Translations under genes and position numbers: made by a program | Shown here: piece after piece, positions 4,694 through 5,992 of the stretch | Position numbering within the stretch: position 1 is the stretch's first letter | How the letters are laid out: every line of letters begins with the position of its first letter | From: Frankiaceae bacterium | GTDB taxonomy: Bacteria; Actinomycetota; Actinomycetes; JAVEEB01 | NCBI GenBank assembly: GCA_030840665.1 | Contig: JAVEEB010000030.1 | Coordinates: 1-5,992, forward strand | DNA length: 5,992 nucleotides | Direction: 5' to 3' | Notes under the pieces: generated by a model | Seen by the model: the letters and a program-made list of their open reading frames with translations, nothing else | Told to the model about the DNA's origin: nothing | The model's database searches: none

Positions 4694-5992
4694 GCTGCAC
4701 GGGATCGGTGGTGGCCGTGGCGTCGCCGCCGGAAAGGTCGCCCGCATGGGGGAGGCCTCGTCCGCCGCCCCCGAAGGTGTGTCATCCGGCGATCCCGCCG
4801 CAGAGGCTGCGAGCGCTGTAGCGGCCTTGGACGCGGTGGCTGCCGAGCTGCGGCGGCGCGGCGAGGCCGTCGGGGGCGACACGTTCGACGTGCTCGACGC
4901 CCAGGCGATGATGGCGGACGATCCCGCGTTGCGGGTAGACGTTGCACGCAGAGTCGCGACTGGTGTCAGCGCTGCGCGGGCGGTGTACGACGCGTTCTCG
5001 GCGTACCGGGACGTCTTGGCTGACGCCGGCGAGTACCTGGCTGCGCGCGTTCCGGACCTCGACGATGTGCGGGCCCGTGCGGTCGCCGCGTGCTTGGGGG
5101 TGCCGGCGCCGGGGGTGCCCGAGCGCACCGCGCCCTACGTGCTGGTGGCGCGCGACCTCGCACCCGCGGACACGGCGGTCCTCGACCTCTCGTTGGTCGT
5201 TGCCATCGTGACGGCCGAGGGTGGGCCGACGAGTCACACGGCGATCCTGGCGCGAGCACGCCGTATCCCCGCCGTGGTGGGTTGCGCAGATGCGCTGTCG
5301 TTGAGCGATGAGACTCAGGTCATCGTTGACGGCGTGTCCGGCGTGGTGACCGTCGATCCGACCCCGGCCTTGCTGGCCTCCGTGGCCGAGCGTGTCGCGG
5401 CCACCGTCGAACCCCAGGTCGTAAACGGGCCGGGCGCCACCGCGGACGGCCACCCGGTGGCGCTGCTGGCGAACGTGGGCGGGCCGGGGGACGCGGCGCC
5501 CGCGGTTGCTGCGGGGGCGGAAGGCGTCGGGCTCTTCCGTACAGAATTCTCCTTCTTGTCGGGTGACGAGCCGACGGTGGACGCGCAGGCAGAGGCCTAC
5601 CGGGTGGTGTTCGCTGCGTTCCCGGGGGCGAAGGTCGTGGTGCGTGTGCTGGACGCCGGCGCCGACAAACCCCTGTCCTACTTGACCGGCGACGCCGAAC
5701 CGAACCCCGCGCTCGGCGTCCGCGGTCTGCGCGCCTTCCAGCGGCAACCGGCGGTGCTCGACAACCAGCTGGCGGCCATCGTGGCGGCCAGTGCGGACAC
5801 GACGGCAGACGTGTGGGTGATGGCGCCGATGGTCGCCGATGCCGAGGAAACGCGATGGTTCGCGGAGAAGGCGCGCGCGGCGGGTGTGCGAACGGTCGGC
5901 GTGATGGTGGAGGTGCCGTCGGCCGCGTTGACGGCCCTCGGGGTGCTGGCCGAGTGTGATTTCGCGAGTATCGGGACGAACGACTTGACGCA
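4686..5992 (+). CDS. ptsI: Phosphoenolpyruvate-protein phosphotransferase (Enzyme I), 3' end outside window
   Basis: Enzyme I autophosphorylates from phosphoenolpyruvate and phosphorylates HPr, the first step of the PTS relay. The frame is open for 435 codons to the window end; the family is usually about 550-575 residues, so roughly the last quarter is missing. It opens with LHGIGGGRGVAAGKV, the typical N-terminus. The HPr-binding helical region follows (about 40-130), then GGPTSHTAILAR with the phosphorylated His184 (E. coli His189). The PEP-binding domain shows GVGLFRTEFSFL (Arg285, Glu287), VRVLDAGADKPL (319-330), LGVRGLR (343-349), GVMVEVPSAA and finally GTNDLT at the edge. The catalytic Cys (E. 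coli Cys502) would lie beyond the window. ATG 4686 lies inside the end of HPr (8-nt overlap, different frame), which implies translational coupling. No frameshift was seen. Confidence 0.96.
   Translation, partial: MRELHGIGGGRGVAAGKVARMGEASSAAPEGVSSGDPAAEAASAVAALDAVAAELRRRGEAVGGDTFDVLDAQAMMADDPALRVDVARRVATGVSAARAVYDAFSAYRDVLADAGEYLAARVPDLDDVRARAVAACLGVPAPGVPERTAPYVLVARDLAPADTAVLDLSLVVAIVTAEGGPTSHTAILARARRIPAVVGCADALSLSDETQVIVDGVSGVVTVDPTPALLASVAERVAATVEPQVVNGPGATADGHPVALLANVGGPGDAAPAVAAGAEGVGLFRTEFSFLSGDEPTVDAQAEAYRVVFAAFPGAKVVVRVLDAGADKPLSYLTGDAEPNPALGVRGLRAFQRQPAVLDNQLAAIVAASADTTADVWVMAPMVADAEETRWFAEKARAAGVRTVGVMVEVPSAALTALGVLAECDFASIGTNDLT

Noticed and set aside
4782..5747. 321-codon minus-strand open frame
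   Set aside because: It is antisense to Enzyme I, His/Arg-rich, with no recognisable motif: a shadow of a strongly biased coding frame.

Overview
The window is high-GC DNA with strong G/C third-position preference, GTG starts and tightly overlapping genes, which points to an actinobacterium (genus not determinable). Almost all of it is one phosphoenolpyruvate:sugar phosphotransferase system (PTS) locus of the N-acetylglucosamine/glucose (NagE) family, arranged as two divergent transcription units around a shared operator.

Layout. Positions 1-430 (minus strand) hold the 5' part of a small lipoprotein gene that continues outside the window and has no ATG/GTG/TTG start; the best start is an ATC codon. 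Positions 431-611 are intergenic and contain a strong hairpin terminator (560-594). Positions 612-2033 (minus) encode the membrane permease EIIC, and 2030-2821 (minus) encode a GntR/HutC-family regulator of the NagR/DasR type; the two overlap as ATGA, with the regulator first. Positions 2822-3038 are the divergent control region, with a perfect 22-bp palindrome (2874-2895) whose core matches the known NagR/DasR operator, and a good minus-strand promoter just upstream of the regulator gene. The plus-strand operon then runs EIIB (3039-3272), EIIA (3269-3730), a HAD-family phosphatase (3727-4386), HPr (4430-4693) and Enzyme I (4686 to the window end, partial).

How it works together. Enzyme I takes phosphate from phosphoenolpyruvate and passes it to HPr His15, then EIIA His76, then EIIB Cys23, then to the sugar as it crosses the membrane through EIIC. 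All the protein steps of the relay are encoded here, with both general and sugar-specific components in one locus, so the cluster looks self-contained. The EIIC, EIIB and EIIA modules that form one polypeptide in E. coli NagE are three separate proteins here, and EIIC lies on the opposite strand from its partners. The GntR regulator probably represses both arms from the palindrome and is relieved by a sugar phosphate such as glucosamine-6-phosphate. The HAD phosphatase in the middle of the relay operon is the least explained member.

No mobile elements, tRNA or rRNA genes, or CRISPR arrays were seen. The locus is recognisable biology rather than an entirely new system; the points most worth a second look are the split/divergent arrangement, the embedded phosphatase, the operator geometry and the ATC-start lipoprotein.
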